From Desulfonatronospira thiodismutans ASO3-1 (GTDB lineage: Bacteria; Desulfobacterota; Desulfovibrionia; Desulfovibrionales; Desulfonatronovibrionaceae), in the NCBI RefSeq assembly GCF_000174435.1, contig NZ_ACJN02000001.1, positions 919,658 to 983,657 of the forward strand: a DNA stretch of 64,000 bases, given 5' to 3'. The notes beneath the pieces are model-generated. The model ran no database searches, was not told the origin of the DNA, and was given only the letters and a program-made list of their open reading frames with translations. A program made the position numbers and the translations under genes. Positions 62,072-64,000 of the stretch are shown piece by piece; position 1 is the stretch's first letter, and each line of letters opens with the position of its first letter.

Positions 62072-64000
62072 ATGACCCGACCTTCCAAGAAACAAGATCA
62101 TCCCGGCCCGGCCAGTTTCCAAAATTCCCACGACATCCTCATGAACGCCCCCATAGGAATTTACACTTCTACGCCGGAGGGCAGGTTACTCTCTGTCAAT
62201 CCCGCCCTGGCCAGAATGTTCGGGTACGATTCACCGCAGGACATGATGGAGTCGGTTACGGACATTGCGTCACAATTATATGCCGATGCTGATGACCGAG
62301 AAAAGTTCAAACGTCTTTTGAGCGAAAAGGAGGAACTGGTAAATTATAAATGTCGGATGCGCCGCAGAGACGGAACCATTTTCTGGACATCCAAGAATGC
62401 CAAGGCGGTACGGGACAAGGATGGAAATGTCGGCAATTATCAGGTCTTTGTTACAGATATATCAGATCGCAAGCAGGCCGAGGAGGAGCTTAAGAAAAAA
62501 GAAAGAAAGTATCGCCAGCTTTTTGAGGCCTCTCCCATATCTTTGTGGGAGCAGGATTTTTCTCAAGTCAAGAAGCGAATTGATTCCCTCAAGGCCCAGG
62601 GCATACCTGATCTCCGGGCTTACTTGCGAGAAAACCCGGATCTGGTGAAGGAGCTGGCCAACCTGGTAAAAGTTGTGGATGTCAACCAGGTCACACTAAG
62701 AAGGTATCACGCCAGCTCCAAAGAGGAGTTTTTCTCCGGAATCACCACGGTATTTTCAGAGGCGTCCATTGAAGGCTTTTTAGAAGCCCCGATAGCCATA
62801 GCCGAGGGCAGACAAGAGCTGTTTGTGGAAAATAAGCACCTCACCCTGGATGGGAAGCCCCTGGAGGTACAAGTGCACTGGTCGGTAGCCCCGGGGCATG
62901 AAGAGACCTATTCCAGTGTGTTGGTCTGTATCGTGGACACTACCGAACTTAAGGAGGCAGAGGCCACCCTGAAAGAGAGCGAAGAGAAGTATCGCCTGCT
63001 GGTTGAAAACCTTAATGAAGGCGTATGGCAGATTGACAAGGATGGCTACACCACATTTGTAAATAACAGCATGGCCGAGATGTTGGGATACAGCGTGCAA
63101 GAGATGCTGGACAGGCACCTGTTTGATTTCATGGACGAACAGGCCGTCAGCATCGCCCGGAAAAATCTGGAACGCTGTCGTCATGGGGTCAGGGAGCAGC
63201 TTGAATTTGAGTTTATACACAAGGACGGCAGGCGTATATATACTCTTTTAGCATCCTCGCCCATTTTTGATCAGGATGGAAATTTTACAGGGTATCTGGC
63301 TGGAGTGCAGGACATTACTAAACGGAAACAAGCCGAAAAAGAGCTGATGTTTCAAAACATCTTAATGAAGACTCAGTTAGAAGCTTCACCGGACGGGATT
63401 ATGGTTGTTGATGAGAATGATAAGATCATATCTTTCAACCAGCGCTTTGCTGAACTCTGGGAACTGCCTGACAGTATTATGTCCTCGCAATCAGCAGATA
63501 AAGCTTTAAAGCACGTCCTTTCCAAACTGGCCTATCCTGATGAATTTGTCAGGCGGATTCATGAACTTTGCAACAACAAAACGGAGGAGAGTTGTGAAGA
63601 AATTGTCCTGGCAGACGGAAAAATATTTGAGCGCTACTCCTCCCCCATATCCGGTCCAAGTGGTGATTATTACGGCAGAGTCTGGTATTACAGGGATATC
63701 ACAGACAGAAAAAAAGCTGAAAGCGCACTTCGGGAAAACCAGTACCTGCTGTCCACAATTTTTGACAATGCACCTATAGGTATCTGGGTGATGGATCATG
63801 ATCAGAAGCCCTTGCTGGTCAACAGTTATTTCAAGGAAAACACCGGGCTCGGCACTGATTCTGTAAGCCTGACATCTGATGAACTGGCTGCATGTAAAAA
63901 AAGCGATGATATGGTGCTAAATGGACACGATCCCTGTCATTTTGAAGAGGGAGTTACCTTTAAAGATGGCCGGAAGCATATGCTCCAGACTATAAAAACC
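62072..64000 (+). CDS. Multi-PAS sensor protein, C-terminus outside window
   Basis: An uninterrupted frame runs from the ATG at 62072 to the window end (643 residues so far). At least four PAS domains with PAC motifs are seen. The first (about 20-130) starts ILMNAPIGIYTSTPEGRLLSVN and ends FVTDISDRKQAEEELKKKE. Another (about 310-425) contains NEGVWQIDKDGYTTFVNNSMAEMLGY and ends GVQDITKRKQAEKEL. The third (430-550) has EASPDGIMVVDENDKIISFN, and the last (from 553) begins LLSTIFDNAPIGIWVMDHDQK. No transmembrane segment is seen, so it is probably cytosolic. It most likely ends in a histidine kinase or GGDEF domain, which is not visible. Confidence 0.85.
   Translation, partial: MTRPSKKQDHPGPASFQNSHDILMNAPIGIYTSTPEGRLLSVNPALARMFGYDSPQDMMESVTDIASQLYADADDREKFKRLLSEKEELVNYKCRMRRRDGTIFWTSKNAKAVRDKDGNVGNYQVFVTDISDRKQAEEELKKKERKYRQLFEASPISLWEQDFSQVKKRIDSLKAQGIPDLRAYLRENPDLVKELANLVKVVDVNQVTLRRYHASSKEEFFSGITTVFSEASIEGFLEAPIAIAEGRQELFVENKHLTLDGKPLEVQVHWSVAPGHEETYSSVLVCIVDTTELKEAEATLKESEEKYRLLVENLNEGVWQIDKDGYTTFVNNSMAEMLGYSVQEMLDRHLFDFMDEQAVSIARKNLERCRHGVREQLEFEFIHKDGRRIYTLLASSPIFDQDGNFTGYLAGVQDITKRKQAEKELMFQNILMKTQLEASPDGIMVVDENDKIISFNQRFAELWELPDSIMSSQSADKALKHVLSKLAYPDEFVRRIHELCNNKTEESCEEIVLADGKIFERYSSPISGPSGDYYGRVWYYRDITDRKKAESALRENQYLLSTIFDNAPIGIWVMDHDQKPLLVNSYFKENTGLGTDSVSLTSDELAACKKSDDMVLNGHDPCHFEEGVTFKDGRKHMLQTIKT

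Overview
The window is a bacterial chromosome segment with moderate GC, short intergenic gaps and many ATGA/TAATG gene overlaps. The gene content points to a Deltaproteobacterium of the Desulfovibrionales, probably a salt- or alkali-adapted sulfate or sulfur-metabolising lineage. The evidence is a DVU0772-type small protein, a TPR protein tail of the kind fused to GGDEF domains in Desulfovibrio, a sucrose-synthesis operon, and the order yicC-remA-gmk-pyrF. The taxonomic placement is an inference; no 16S rRNA is present.

Layout. 1-780: end of a TPR protein. 788-10532: an accessory-looking block with two KamA-family radical SAM aminomutase homologues, an ATP-grasp ligase, an M20 hydrolase, a GNAT-like protein and an M24 peptidase; this may be an undescribed beta-amino-acid pathway. 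10798-13627: cardiolipin synthase and a eukaryote-like bifunctional PFK-2/FBPase-2. 13849-17114: a TRAP transporter with a lipoprotein receptor. 17207-21174: a metal and peroxide locus (tpx-fur divergent from znuACB). 21308-22099: lgt. 22322-27874: fructokinase, fused sucrose-phosphate synthase/phosphatase and sucrose synthase, likely for sucrose as a compatible solute. 28109-29669: an unknown gene and tilS. 30322-33989: SNF2 helicase and trmL.

34807-39759 encodes a second, self-contained Hsp70 system: a divergent GrpE, a short Hsp70, a 716-residue protein of unknown family, and a J-domain protein whose HPD motif reads HPE. It lies a few kilobases from the classical CIRCE-hrcA-grpE-dnaK operon (42424-46227), with tRNA-Val and two dTDP-rhamnose genes between them. 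46799-60772 is mostly housekeeping: an LppC-like lipoprotein, gatC-gatA, mnmA-like, mtaB-like, yicC-remA-gmk-pyrF-TPR, HDOD-recJ and a TVP38-like membrane protein. tmRNA (60818-61180) is followed by decayed, mobile-looking DNA with a RhuM remnant, then a multi-PAS sensor that runs off the right edge.

The intergenic regions carry several families of short non-coding repeats. One is a 151-bp element with perfect 16-bp terminal inverted repeats; its two intact copies in this window each have a perfect 8-bp target duplication. A second is a ~170-bp family ending in GTAACCATTCAGGG. A third is a modular palindromic repeat with different hairpins inserted in each copy. There are also tandem arrays with periods of 9 and 59 bp. 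Their density suggests considerable past activity of non-autonomous elements in this genome.
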